From an uncultured Muribaculaceae bacterium (lineage in GTDB: Bacteria > Bacteroidota > Bacteroidia > Bacteroidales > Muribaculaceae), in assembly GCA_910584735.1 (NCBI GenBank), contig CAJUBM010000037.1:1-22568 (forward strand): a DNA stretch of 22,568 bases, in the 5' to 3' direction. The notes below the pieces were generated by a model that was given only the letters and a program-made list of their open reading frames with translations, did no database searches and was not told where the DNA came from. Below, piece after piece: positions 15,511-22,568 of this stretch (position 1 is its first letter; each line of letters begins with the position of its first letter). The position numbers and the translations under genes were made by a program.

Positions 15511-16446
15511 ATGCGTCTTTATCTTATATTACTTTTTATATCGGCTGCATCTATCTTCTCCCATGCCGGGGAGGTAGCCGATTCCACACAGCTACTTCTT
15601 CCCACCCCCCAGGTGACGGAGGAGGCGGCAGCGTCCGACACGGTTATCATAATACGCGGCACCGAGACTGTCCCTGATGATATATATGGTGATACCCAGT
15701 TGGTTATCACTGACAGCGTGGCGATTGAAGAAGCCCTTCTGTCGAAGCAGCAGAAATTCCCTGTGGCGGAGTTCGTGGTGCCTACGGCTGTGTTTACGGC
15801 GGCAGCCCTGTTTGTACGCACCCCTTTCCTTGTCGACTGGCGCGAGGAGGTGCAGAAACATCTGTCGAACCACGGCAAAAACAAGACCGAGGTTGACAAT
15901 TATCTCCAGTATCTTCCCGCCGCCGCGCCCTACCTCCTCTATGCATGTGGCTACAAGGGGGATCATAACTTCCTTGACAAGACGATACTGCTGGCTATGT
16001 CGGCCGCTACGTTCGCCGTGCTGAACAACACTCTGAAGTTCGCTTTCAGCGAGAAACGCCCCGACTCCAACGCCCATAACTCCTTCCCTTCGGGACATAC
16101 CGGCACAGCTTTCATGGGCGCGGAGTATATGCGGCGCGAGTATTGGAACTCCAACAAGTTCGTGGCTATGTCGGGCTACGTGGTGGCTACCGCCGTGGCC
16201 TACCTGCGCATATATAACGACCGCCATTGGATTAACGATGTCATAGGGGGCGCGGCCTTGGGCTACCTCTCAACCACGTTCGCCTACTGGATTTACCCCA
16301 AGATATTCCGCAAGCGCGACCGTATGCACCGCGAGCAGCTGCTTCTGCGTCAGAAGCAGTCATCTGCCCCGACAGGGCAGATGGTTATAGCGGCGCCGTT
16401 CGCCACCCCGGGTGGCGCAGGGCTTTCCCTGTCCTATACTTTTTAG
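15511..16446 (+). CDS. PAP2 superfamily lipid phosphatase
   Basis: Exported or membrane phosphatase of 311 residues. The ATG at 15511 gives a clean signal peptide (MRLYLILLFISAASIFSHA); upstream ATGs at 15469 and 15472 would bury it. The three PAP2 motifs are present: KxxxxxxRP with Lys176, Arg183 and Pro184, PSGH within 191-197, and Arg233-(5)-His239-(3)-Asp243. Members dephosphorylate undecaprenyl-pyrophosphate, phosphatidic acid or lipid A. The position next to an EptA-like gene and LPS-type sugar enzymes makes a lipid A phosphatase (LpxE/LpxF-like) role attractive, but substrate cannot be assigned by motif. It is the first gene of a plus-strand operon; the next starts 27 bases after its stop. 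Confidence 0.88.
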   Translation: MRLYLILLFISAASIFSHAGEVADSTQLLLPTPQVTEEAAASDTVIIIRGTETVPDDIYGDTQLVITDSVAIEEALLSKQQKFPVAEFVVPTAVFTAAALFVRTPFLVDWREEVQKHLSNHGKNKTEVDNYLQYLPAAAPYLLYACGYKGDHNFLDKTILLAMSAATFAVLNNTLKFAFSEKRPDSNAHNSFPSGHTGTAFMGAEYMRREYWNSNKFVAMSGYVVATAVAYLRIYNDRHWINDVIGGAALGYLSTTFAYWIYPKIFRKRDRMHREQLLLRQKQSSAPTGQMVIAAPFATPGGAGLSLSYTF

Positions 16447-16473
16447 TGCCTGTACATTTTAGAGCCAAGAGCC

Positions 16474-17271
16474 ATGACCAACACTTCCCCCGCGAGGATA
16501 ACCGCCATAGTGCACACCTATAACGCCCGGCAGCATCTTGCCCGCGTACTTGATTCCCTGCAGGGGGTTGACGAATTGCTCGTGGTGGATATGGAGAGTA
16601 CGGACGATACCTGCGACATAGCCCGCGCCCACGGCGCCCGGGTGATTACCTTCCCCCGTGGAGAACACCGCATCGTGGAACCCGCGCGTCAGTTCGGCAT
16701 AGACAATGCCGCCTGCGAATGGGTTCTCGAAGTGGATGCCGACGAGCTTGTCACCCCTCAGATGCTCTCCTATCTCAGGGAGACAGCCTCGCGTCCCGAT
16801 GCGCCGGACGCCTTGTTTATACCCCGTCGCAACTTTTTCCTTGGCAGAGAGATGTATTCGGGCTACCCGGATCCCGTGTTGCGTTTCTTCCGGCGCGATA
16901 AGTGCCGATGGCCGGCGCAGATACACTCCGTGCCGCATATCGCCGGACGTGTGGCGCGTATCGACCCCTCACGCAAGGAGTTGGCGTTTATCCATCTTGC
17001 AAACGAGTCAGTCCATTCCCGTGCCGAGAAGCACCTGCGATATTCCTCTTATGAGGCTGACCGTAAGGCAGCGAGGCGCCGTCACCCGGCGTTCGACCTG
17101 CTGTGGCGTCCGGCGTTTATCTTCATCCGCAAGTACATCTTCAAGGGGGGGTGGCGCGATGGTCGGCAGGGTCTCGTGCTTAGCGTACAGGGAGCCTGTA
17201 ATGAGGCGCTGATATGCTGCAAGCTGGTGGAACGCTGTATAAACTCGCAGAAACCGCTCTCCAATCCTTAA
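16474..17271 (+). CDS. Family 2 glycosyltransferase (WaaE/KdtX-like)
   Basis: Cytoplasmic glycosyltransferase of 265 residues with a GT-A fold. The N-terminus shows AIVHTYNARQHLARVLDSLQ and LLVVDMESTDDT, and the metal-binding DxD lies at VDADELV (Asp88, Asp90). The length and the central PVLRFFRRDKCRW segment recall LPS-core WaaE/KdtX-type transferases that add glucose to inner-core heptose or a similar sugar. Donor and acceptor are not determinable. It is second in the operon beginning with the PAP2 gene and is followed after 28 bases by a fucosyltransferase-like gene and an LPS-type kinase, pointing to one LPS-core or surface-glycan pathway. Confidence 0.88.
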   Translation: MTNTSPARITAIVHTYNARQHLARVLDSLQGVDELLVVDMESTDDTCDIARAHGARVITFPRGEHRIVEPARQFGIDNAACEWVLEVDADELVTPQMLSYLRETASRPDAPDALFIPRRNFFLGREMYSGYPDPVLRFFRRDKCRWPAQIHSVPHIAGRVARIDPSRKELAFIHLANESVHSRAEKHLRYSSYEADRKAARRRHPAFDLLWRPAFIFIRKYIFKGGWRDGRQGLVLSVQGACNEALICCKLVERCINSQKPLSNP

Positions 17272-17299
17272 CCCTTTTCCCGACACTCTATCTATAGTT

Positions 17300-18136
17300 A
17301 TGATTTTTGTAAAGGATAAAGGCCGTCTATGTAACAATATCCTCCAGTTCGGACATGCCTATGCCTGGGCGCGGGAGAATGGATTACGCGCCGTCTCCAT
17401 GCGTTTCTCCTACAAATACAAGGGCTTCAGGATATGCCATACCCCCTGGCATAACCCGCTGACCTATCTTTTTGCCAAATATGCCTCGATGCTGCGTCTT
17501 ATGCCGGAGGTGAGGTTTGACGCTCCCGACATGTCGCCTGGGGAATCTGAGGCAAAGCACCGTCGGCTGCTATCCTGTGCGCGGCGCGGCGTTGTCCTGT
17601 CGGGATGGTGGGTGCGCCATTACGACCTGTTTCTGAAATACCGCACGGAAATCACTGAGCTTTTCGCCTTCGACCATAACGATGATGACGAGCCGTTGCT
17701 TCTATCTGTGCCCGAGGACTCGATATGGCTCGGGGTGCATATACGGCGAGGCGACTATGCGCGCTGGAACGGCGGACGCTACTATTATTCCGATGCGCAA
17801 TATATAGGAGTGGTAAACCGTTTTATAGAACTTATGGCCAAACGTGGGAAGATGGTCAATGTGGCCGTGTTTACCAACGACCCCTCTCTTGACAAACGTT
17901 ATTTCTCGTCTGCCATAGACCAGCGCGCAGGTGAACTGTTATTTCCGTTCGGTACGCCCGTGGCCGACCTTGAGGCCCTCTCGATGTGCGACTACATAGT
18001 GGGTCCTCCCAGCACGTTCTCCCTGGTGGCTTCGATGTATCACGACCGCCCGCTGTATTTCATAGAGGATCCTTACCGGGAGTTCTCCCTAAACGATTTT
18101 TCCGACTTTGAAACCCTCTTCCGATATAATTATTAA
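17300..18136 (+). CDS. GT11-like alpha-1,2-fucosyltransferase
   Basis: Cytoplasmic transferase of 278 residues carrying the GT11 hallmark HIRRGDY (147-153) and a C-terminal CDYIVGPPSTFSLVASMY stretch typical of the family. The N-terminal GRLCNNILQF motif is a variant of the usual GRLGNQMFQY, so the enzyme may not use the standard acceptor. GT11 enzymes add fucose, usually alpha-1,2 to galactose, from GDP-fucose; the exact donor is assumed. It is translationally close to the next gene, which starts within its last codons. The neighbours are glycosyltransferase and kinase genes of an LPS-type pathway. Confidence 0.82.
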   Translation: MIFVKDKGRLCNNILQFGHAYAWARENGLRAVSMRFSYKYKGFRICHTPWHNPLTYLFAKYASMLRLMPEVRFDAPDMSPGESEAKHRRLLSCARRGVVLSGWWVRHYDLFLKYRTEITELFAFDHNDDDEPLLLSVPEDSIWLGVHIRRGDYARWNGGRYYYSDAQYIGVVNRFIELMAKRGKMVNVAVFTNDPSLDKRYFSSAIDQRAGELLFPFGTPVADLEALSMCDYIVGPPSTFSLVASMYHDRPLYFIEDPYREFSLNDFSDFETLFRYNY

Positions 18137-18905
18137 CAGCGCCCTCCCATGGGAGCAGGCACTTATGCTCAGAGAGCTTTCGCAGAAGCTCCTTGCCGAA
18201 GGTGTGCCCCCGGGGGCAGAGCCTGTCTACAAGGGGCGTAACCGCCTATATTCGCTCCTACTTACCGATGGCCTGAAAGTGAATATAAAGGCTTTCCGTT
18301 CGGGTGGGCTTATAAAGGGGTTGCTCTATGGCCGTCTCAGGCGCAACAAGGCTTTCCGTTCGTTCGATAACGCCCTGCGGCTTTTATCACTTGGATTCGA
18401 CACGCCGCGCCCGTTGGCGGCCTGCGTTACCCGTACATGCCGTGGATGGCGTCTGCGCGAGGCTTATTATATATGTGTTCACGAGGATAACGTGCGCGAG
18501 ACACGTTGCTGGGAGCACTGGCCCGACCGTGATGCCATGGTCGGGGCGCTCGGCGCGGAGATGGCGCGGTTGTTCCGCGCCGGGGTGCTGTTCCGCGATT
18601 TCTCACCGGGGAATGTGCTGCTGCGCACCCCCGTTGCAGAGGGGCGCTACCGCTTCCTATATGTCGATGTGAACCGCACGGACTTTGATGTACACTCGCG
18701 CCGTAAACTAATGTCGATGTTCAAACGTATAAATATTGTTGAGGCCGAGACCGCTCGTCTTGCAGAGGCTCTGGCCCGTGAGATGGAGTGGGACGAGCGC
18801 GACACGCGTCTGAGGGCGTTAGGGGTGCTGAGACGTTTCCTCTGGATGAAGGATGATGTGCAGAAGCCTCTGAAACGCCTGTTCAAACGCCTGTTCGGGC
18901 GTTAG
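18108..18905 (+). CDS. Lipopolysaccharide kinase, WaaP/KdkA-like
   Basis: Protein-kinase-like enzyme of 265 residues that phosphorylates a sugar in the LPS inner core or Kdo. Visible kinase positions are the ATP lysine Lys61 (VNIKAFR), the catalytic loop LFRDFSPGNVLL with Asp164 and Asn169, and the metal-binding VDVNR (186-190) in place of DFG. The reading frame begins at a TTG (18108), overlapping the preceding gene by 29 bases; the next ATG (18165) would remove the SDIIIN segment, which looks homologous to the usual MKIVINPKY start of Bacteroidales members, so I keep the TTG. This overlap suggests translational coupling to the fucosyltransferase-like gene. Family call is good; substrate sugar unknown. 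Confidence 0.8.
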   Translation: MKPSSDIIINSALPWEQALMLRELSQKLLAEGVPPGAEPVYKGRNRLYSLLLTDGLKVNIKAFRSGGLIKGLLYGRLRRNKAFRSFDNALRLLSLGFDTPRPLAACVTRTCRGWRLREAYYICVHEDNVRETRCWEHWPDRDAMVGALGAEMARLFRAGVLFRDFSPGNVLLRTPVAEGRYRFLYVDVNRTDFDVHSRRKLMSMFKRINIVEAETARLAEALAREMEWDERDTRLRALGVLRRFLWMKDDVQKPLKRLFKRLFGR

Positions 18906-18953
18906 CCCCATCTCTCAACTCTCCTCTCTCAACTTTCAACTATTTGAAATATC

Positions 18954-20636
18954 ATGGAAATCTACTGCCGTAACATAGACCGCTACATACCTATCAAGGG
19001 GGGAGAGACCCTCTTCGAGATTCTTCGTGACACCCCCGCACTTGAGGAGATACGCCGTGACCTGCGCCCTATCTGCGCCCGTGTGAACAACAAGACCGAG
19101 CCGCTGCTATTCCAGGTGTTCGCCCCGAAGATGGTGGAGTTCGTGCCGCGCTATATCGGGTCGGGCGAGAGGGTCTATACCCGCTCGCTCTGCATGATGC
19201 TCTACCGTGTGTTGCGCGATGTGCTGCCCGGCTCGCGCCTGCGTATCGAGCACTCTGTCTGCGGCGGATATTACTGCCGTCTGTGGGATAAGGACGGCGT
19301 CCCCTTGCCGGTTGATACTGCGCTTGTCGAGGCACTTCGCCGGGGGATGCGCGAGCTTCAGCGGCGCGACGTGCCGTTCGAGCGCTACGAGGTGCTTACC
19401 CGCGACCTGATAGAGATGCTGCGCGCCGAGGGGTTGCACGATAAGGTATTGCTGTTGGAGACGGTTCATGACCTATATACTGCCTATTACCGCCTTGACG
19501 GCGTCATTGACAGCTATTATGGCGCTCTGGCTCCATCAACGGGACATATGGATGTGTTCGACCTCATGCCGCACAAGCAGGGGTTCCTCCTCTTCGCGTT
19601 CAACAAGCGCAACCCTGATGTGCCGGCGCAGTTCGTCACACAGGAGAAGATGGACCAGGCTTTCGCCGAGAATCTGGAATTTAACCGTATTATCGGCGTC
19701 AGCAACGTTGGGGAGTTGAACCGGGCGGTTGACGACCGCCGGTCCTCCCTGTTGATACAGGTTGCCGAGGCGCTTCATGATAAGAAAATCTCGCAGATTG
19801 CCGATGAGATAGCCCGGCGCTACCATCAGGGTGGTGCCCGCGTGGTGTTGGTGGCCGGTCCCTCATCCTCCGGCAAGACTACCACCACCAAGCGACTTGC
19901 AATATATCTGTTTGCGAATCTCCTGAAGCCGAAGATGATCTCGCTCGACAACTATTTCGTTGACCGCGACAAGACGCCGCGCGATGAGACGGGCGACTAC
20001 GATTTTGAATCGCTCTACTCCCTTGATCTTCTTACGTTCAACCGCGATATACAGCGCCTGCTGGCAGGGGAGGAGATAGAGCTCCCGACATATAATTTCG
20101 AGTTGGGACGACGACAGTACAAGGGGGAGAAGATGCGTCTCGACCCCGGCGATGTCCTGCTCATGGAGGGTATTCACGGCCTCAACCCCGAGCTTACGGC
20201 CTCCATTCCCGAGGAGATGAAATATCGGGTTTATGTGTCGGCCCTGACCACCCTCTCTATCGACGACCACAACTGGATTCCCACCACCGACAACCGCCTG
20301 CTCCGCCGTATCATCCGCGACCACAAATACCGTGGGGCATCGGCTGTGGAGACGCTGCGCCGCTGGCCCTCGGTGCGCCGTGGCGAGGAGCGCTGGATAT
20401 TCCCCTATCAGGAAAATGCCGATTCCACATTCAACTCATCGCTGATTTTCGAACTCGGCGTGATGCGCGACTATGGCGAGGACATATTGCGCGAGGTGCC
20501 CAACGACTGCCCCGAATATGCCGAAGCCTACCGCCTCCGCAAATTCCTCAGCTACTTCCGCCCCATCGCCGAGGAAGAGATACCCCCCACTTCCCTCCTC
20601 CGCGAGTTCCTCGGTGGCTCCTCATTCCGCTACTGA
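18954..20636 (+). CDS. Nucleoside kinase (uridine kinase-like) with N-terminal extension
   Basis: Protein of 560 residues. A TGS-like start (MEIYCRNIDRYIPI) and a threonyl-tRNA-synthetase-like second section occupy about 1-280; a P-loop kinase domain of the uridine kinase/phosphoribulokinase family fills the rest, with Walker A GPSSSGKT (302-309). Such two-part nucleoside kinases are common in Bacteroidales; they phosphorylate uridine or a related nucleoside, but the exact substrate here is inferred. It starts 48 bases after the kinase gene on the same strand and is probably read through from the LPS operon, though a pyrimidine-rich spacer (18906-18953) with repeated CTCTCAACT-type motifs separates them. 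The 3' end faces the palindrome at 20720-20838. Confidence 0.9.
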   Translation: MEIYCRNIDRYIPIKGGETLFEILRDTPALEEIRRDLRPICARVNNKTEPLLFQVFAPKMVEFVPRYIGSGERVYTRSLCMMLYRVLRDVLPGSRLRIEHSVCGGYYCRLWDKDGVPLPVDTALVEALRRGMRELQRRDVPFERYEVLTRDLIEMLRAEGLHDKVLLLETVHDLYTAYYRLDGVIDSYYGALAPSTGHMDVFDLMPHKQGFLLFAFNKRNPDVPAQFVTQEKMDQAFAENLEFNRIIGVSNVGELNRAVDDRRSSLLIQVAEALHDKKISQIADEIARRYHQGGARVVLVAGPSSSGKTTTTKRLAIYLFANLLKPKMISLDNYFVDRDKTPRDETGDYDFESLYSLDLLTFNRDIQRLLAGEEIELPTYNFELGRRQYKGEKMRLDPGDVLLMEGIHGLNPELTASIPEEMKYRVYVSALTTLSIDDHNWIPTTDNRLLRRIIRDHKYRGASAVETLRRWPSVRRGEERWIFPYQENADSTFNSSLIFELGVMRDYGEDILREVPNDCPEYAEAYRLRKFLSYFRPIAEEEIPPTSLLREFLGGSSFRY

Positions 20637-20707
20637 CCCCCTCCGCATCTCATTTTTTTAATCACCTTTTTAATCAAAGTTTATTCCATCGTCCGCTAAC
20701 ATTGTGT

Positions 20708-20838
20708 GAAGCCGGATGGTAGTGGCGCCGGACCTCCGGGACGGCAGGCCACCAGAAGAGACGCAGCGGGAGATTACCTCCCTAAGCACGGCTATTATTC
20801 TTCTGGTGGCCTGCCGTCCCGGAGGTCCGGCGCCACTA
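20708..20838. repeat. Large palindrome: dispersed repeat copies C1 and C2 in inverted orientation
   Basis: Bases 20720-20759 and 20799-20838 are perfect 40-bp reverse complements separated by 39 bases. C1 (from 20708) is the plus-oriented repeat copy, identical to copy A over 38 bases; C2 is an inverted partial copy lacking the AGCCGGATGG end. Inside the loop GGGAG (20768-20772) pairs with CTCCC (20778-20782). Transcribed RNA would form a long stem. It sits between the convergent 3' ends of the nucleoside kinase and the toxin gene, where it could stop transcription from both sides. A 69-residue reading frame across it is repeat-derived and not called. The rest of 20637-20885 holds nothing I can name. 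Confidence 0.88.
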
Positions 20839-20885
20839 TATAAATGCGTTTTGGCCCTGTTGTAGATTAAGGGAGACACAGAGTC

Positions 20886-21158
20886 TTAAAATAAATCGGA
20901 ATGTGTGCCTGTACGGATTAACGTTATGATTTTAACAACTTCCTCAATCGAATAAATCAATAGCCAGTCCGGCGAAATATGGCACTCTCTGCATCCATGG
21001 TAATCGCCAATTAAGACGTGGTCGTGATTCTTTTCAGGTAGTTTCTCCCCTTTGGCCAGCGTGGCGATGACCTCATTTAGTTTTTGCTCGTCAAGATTGC
21101 GTCTTCTTGCAAGTTTTAGGTCTTTGAGGTATCGGTTAGTTACCTCAATATCATACAT
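20886..21158 (-). CDS. YafQ family type II toxin (ribosome-dependent mRNA interferase)
   Basis: Toxin of 90 residues starting at the ATG 21158; a TTG three codons upstream is less likely. The YafQ active-site residues are kept: His47, His60, Asp64 and His86, in HVLIGDYHGCRECHISPDW and RTGTHSDLF, matching the spacing of E. coli YafQ (His50, His63, Asp67, His87). It should cleave mRNA on the ribosome until bound by the antitoxin. It overlaps the antitoxin stop by 8 bases, giving a coupled antitoxin-first operon. AT-rich relative to its neighbours, as expected for an acquired module. Confidence 0.88.
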   Translation of the reverse strand: MYDIEVTNRYLKDLKLARRRNLDEQKLNEVIATLAKGEKLPEKNHDHVLIGDYHGCRECHISPDWLLIYSIEEVVKIITLIRTGTHSDLF

Positions 21159-21366
21159 TTTCGACAAGTTTTAGATAGCCGTTAAAGTCTCCGCATTTTA
21201 TAGTCTTTCCATTTGCGGCATCTTCAATGGCTTTAATTGTCGTGGAATTGGGTTTTGCCTCTTGCCTACATACCTTTACGGATTTTACTCCTCTCAATAG
21301 TTTTATAGCCTTTTTTATATCTTGTAGGACAGACGCATCTTCGATGGAGACGATTAGTTGTGTCAT
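21151..21366 (-). CDS. Antitoxin of the YafQ-type toxin
   Basis: Small protein of 71 residues encoded directly upstream of, and overlapping, the toxin gene. It begins TQLIVSIEDASVLQDIKKAI and ends GDFNGYLKLVENV, resembling small Bacteroidetes antitoxins paired with RelE/YafQ toxins; no clear ribbon-helix-helix signature was recognised, so the DNA-binding class is uncertain. Antitoxins of this sort neutralise the toxin through a C-terminal segment and usually repress their own promoter, consistent with the palindrome at 21407-21422. Confidence 0.78.
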   Translation of the reverse strand: MTQLIVSIEDASVLQDIKKAIKLLRGVKSVKVCRQEAKPNSTTIKAIEDAANGKTIKCGDFNGYLKLVENV

Positions 21367-21390
21367 ACTTTTTTCTCTTTAATTACAATG

Positions 21391-21422
21391 CAAAACAACA
21401 AAAAGTTTTCCATATATGGAAA
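21391..21422 (-). promoter_or_regulatory. Toxin-antitoxin promoter with 16-bp palindromic operator candidate
   Basis: A perfect 16-bp palindrome, TTTCCATATATGGAAA, lies at 21407-21422. On the minus strand it is followed by a -7-like TTGTTTTG (21398-21391), so it would cover the -33 region. The predicted start is about 21386, roughly 20 bases before the antitoxin ATG. This is the usual place for an antitoxin-bound operator; binding is inferred. Confidence 0.55.
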
Positions 21423-21605
21423 TGTTTGGGTTGAAAAACTCTGTTGTGCTGCGTCTGAAAGAGTGATGTTATATATTAATCTATCCAATCAAGAGTAGAC
21501 CCGGTTCTGCCTGATGTTGCTAATGATTGTATAAAGGGAGGATTGTGTGTGAAATATTAATTTAAAATGGGGGGGGGTAATTATATGTAATGTTAAATTG
21601 GGGAT

Positions 21606-21636
21606 TTTGATTATCAAACAATTGGTGGTATCTTTG
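21606..21636 (+). promoter_or_regulatory. Near-consensus promoter of the lipoprotein gene
   Basis: TTTG (21606-21609) and TATCTTTG (21629-21636) are 19 bases apart, an almost ideal Bacteroidetes promoter. The expected start is near 21641, giving a leader of about 41 bases. Upstream, the interval 21423-21605 holds no gene; its only notable feature is a run of nine G at 21569-21577. Confidence 0.7.
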
Positions 21637-21681
21637 TGGTCGGAAGATAATAAACCTAACTAATCAAAATTGTTTTTTTTA

Positions 21682-22170
21682 ATGAAGAAATTCCTTTATC
21701 TCCTACTGTTGCTTGTAGGATTTTCCACCGTGACGGTGTCGTGCAGCGATGACAACGATGACCCCTATAGCGGAAACTGGTTTAACAAGAAAGAATTTAC
21801 CGCCGAACCCGAAAACTGGGGGGATGATTCCTACATCGACTGGTGGATTCTCTCGATGGACGGCAACGGCGGTTCCGGCTATGACGGCCGTTTCACCGTC
21901 CGCGCCTATAACGATGACGGTTCCCTCGTAAGGGGCGCCAACTCTTATTCCGGCAAATACACGGTAGACTTCGAGCAGGGCCGTCTCTACGTAACCTACG
22001 ATGGCTATTCGGCAAATGCTGTCTGGAACTTCGGAGACGAAGAGTACCAGGGATGGCCAAACTGGAACCCCAACCGCTATATCCAGATTCCCTCTACGGA
22101 ACTTGGCGAGCTTGCCGGTCTGACGTTCTATTCCGGCAATGTTTTCAAAGACCCCAATTACAATGAGTAA
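21682..22170 (+). CDS. Putative lipoprotein of unknown function
   Basis: Protein of 162 residues beginning MKKFLYLLLLLVGFSTVTVSC, a lipoprotein signal peptide with the lipobox cysteine at residue 21, followed by acidic SDDNDD, often a surface-export tag in Bacteroidetes lipoproteins. An in-frame TTG at 21670 was not used. The mature part is rich in Trp, Tyr, Gly and Asp (NWFNKKEF, YIDWWILSMDG, WPNWNPNRYIQIP) and looks like a small beta-rich secreted domain. I do not recognise a family. The gene stands alone, with its own strong promoter and terminator. Confidence 0.8.
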   Translation: MKKFLYLLLLLVGFSTVTVSCSDDNDDPYSGNWFNKKEFTAEPENWGDDSYIDWWILSMDGNGGSGYDGRFTVRAYNDDGSLVRGANSYSGKYTVDFEQGRLYVTYDGYSANAVWNFGDEEYQGWPNWNPNRYIQIPSTELGELAGLTFYSGNVFKDPNYNE

Positions 22171-22187
22171 ATAGGAGGGATTCATCT

Positions 22188-22246
22188 AAACGCGACCTGC
22201 ACGGAGACTTCACGACTTTCGCACGGGTCGCGTTTGTTTTTGCTTT
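22188..22246 (+). terminator. Intrinsic terminator of the lipoprotein gene
   Basis: AAACGCGACC (22188-22197) is the exact complement of GGTCGCGTTT (22226-22235), a 10-bp stem with a 28-base loop, followed by a T-rich run (GTTTTTGCTTTT). It lies 18 bases past the lipoprotein stop. Confidence 0.75.
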
Positions 22247-22568
22247 TGGCGGAGAATGGTAGGGTAGGGGAGTGGTGGAGAGTTTGGATGGGACTTTTTG
22301 CGGCGGAATGGTTGCGATTTTTACGGGGGACAGTATATGATTAATTAAATTTTTAATTCTCAGAGCCTTAAAATGGATGCTATGTGCTTATAATGGCTTT
22401 ATTGTCAGAGTGTTATCTGCTTTGGGATGCTGGAGCGTCTTTAACGTTAGAAAAATGCGGCAATAGGAATGGCTATCATGAATTTAAAAAATTTCAATTG
22501 AGCATTTGTTCTTATATAGTAGTGGTGCGATAAAAATCTTACCACTGTTATTAAAATATTAATATTTA
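22247..22568. other. Gene-free AT-rich tail
   Basis: No reading frame, RNA gene or element that I can support is visible. A short AGTGGT/ACCACT inverted repeat near 22521-22547 is the only structured spot and is too short to call. The region may be the upstream part of a gene beyond the window. Confidence 0.5.

Noticed and set aside
15592..16227. Minus-strand 211-codon open frame
   Set aside because: Antisense to the PAP2 gene, whose three catalytic motifs are intact.
12278..20838. Repeats considered as a CRISPR array
   Set aside because: Copies are kilobases apart, in both orientations, without regular spacers or cas genes.
20670..20879. Minus-strand 69-codon reading frame, and a similar one at 12232-12456, sharing GGLPSRR and ATTIRLH peptides
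   Set aside because: The shared peptides are simply the translated intergenic repeat; no start signal or independent conservation supports a gene.
22521..22547. AGTGGT/ACCACT inverted repeat in the tail
   Set aside because: Only six base pairs, with no T-run or adjacent gene to give it meaning.

Overview
The window looks like a chromosomal segment of a Bacteroidales bacterium, plausibly Muribaculaceae or a relative; this is inference from gene content, not from a marker gene. The signs are TAnnTTTG-type -7 promoter boxes with TTTG -33 boxes about 20 bp upstream, a large-insert LepB, a fused SpmA-SpmB protein, a WbqC protein beside lepB and dapB, an N-terminally extended uridine kinase-type nucleoside kinase, and weak Shine-Dalgarno use. 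No rRNA, tRNA, CRISPR array or insertion sequence was seen.

Region 1 (about 10343 down to 262, minus strand) is one almost gapless run of genes. It begins with a DivIC/FtsB-like division protein, a small membrane protein, dapB, lepB and wbqC (division, lysine and peptidoglycan precursor synthesis, protein secretion). It is then interrupted by an AT-rich restriction-modification pair: a C5-cytosine methyltransferase and a PmeII/EcoO109I-like endonuclease. It ends in a three-gene set of two SGNH-hydrolase-like exported proteins and an MBOAT acyltransferase, which looks like a machine for O-acetylating a surface glycan.

Region 2 (10398-12376) holds a two-gene plus-strand module with its own well-formed promoter: an ABC/AAA-type ATPase followed, through an ATGA overlap, by a DUF4276 (TOPRIM-like) protein. 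The layout resembles split OLD-family and PARIS-type anti-phage modules. It is the best candidate here for a poorly described defence system.

Region 3 (12377-20636) is mostly cell-envelope work. On the minus strand are a phosphoethanolamine-transferase-type enzyme and an SpmA-SpmB membrane protein. Divergent from them on the plus strand run a PAP2 phosphatase, a family 2 glycosyltransferase, a GT11-like fucosyltransferase, a WaaP/KdkA-like sugar kinase and a nucleoside kinase. Lipid A or core decoration is the likely common theme.

Region 4 (20637-22568) is accessory: a large palindrome, a YafQ-type toxin with its antitoxin and a 16-bp palindromic operator candidate, then a lone lipoprotein gene with a near-consensus promoter and a good terminator, and a gene-free tail.

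A GC-rich intergenic repeat occurs at 1-39, 12278-12327 and 20708-20838 (the last as a 40-bp perfect inverted repeat). Every copy sits beyond the 3' end of a gene. Three defence-type loci (restriction-modification, ATPase/TOPRIM, toxin-antitoxin) are interspersed among housekeeping and envelope genes.
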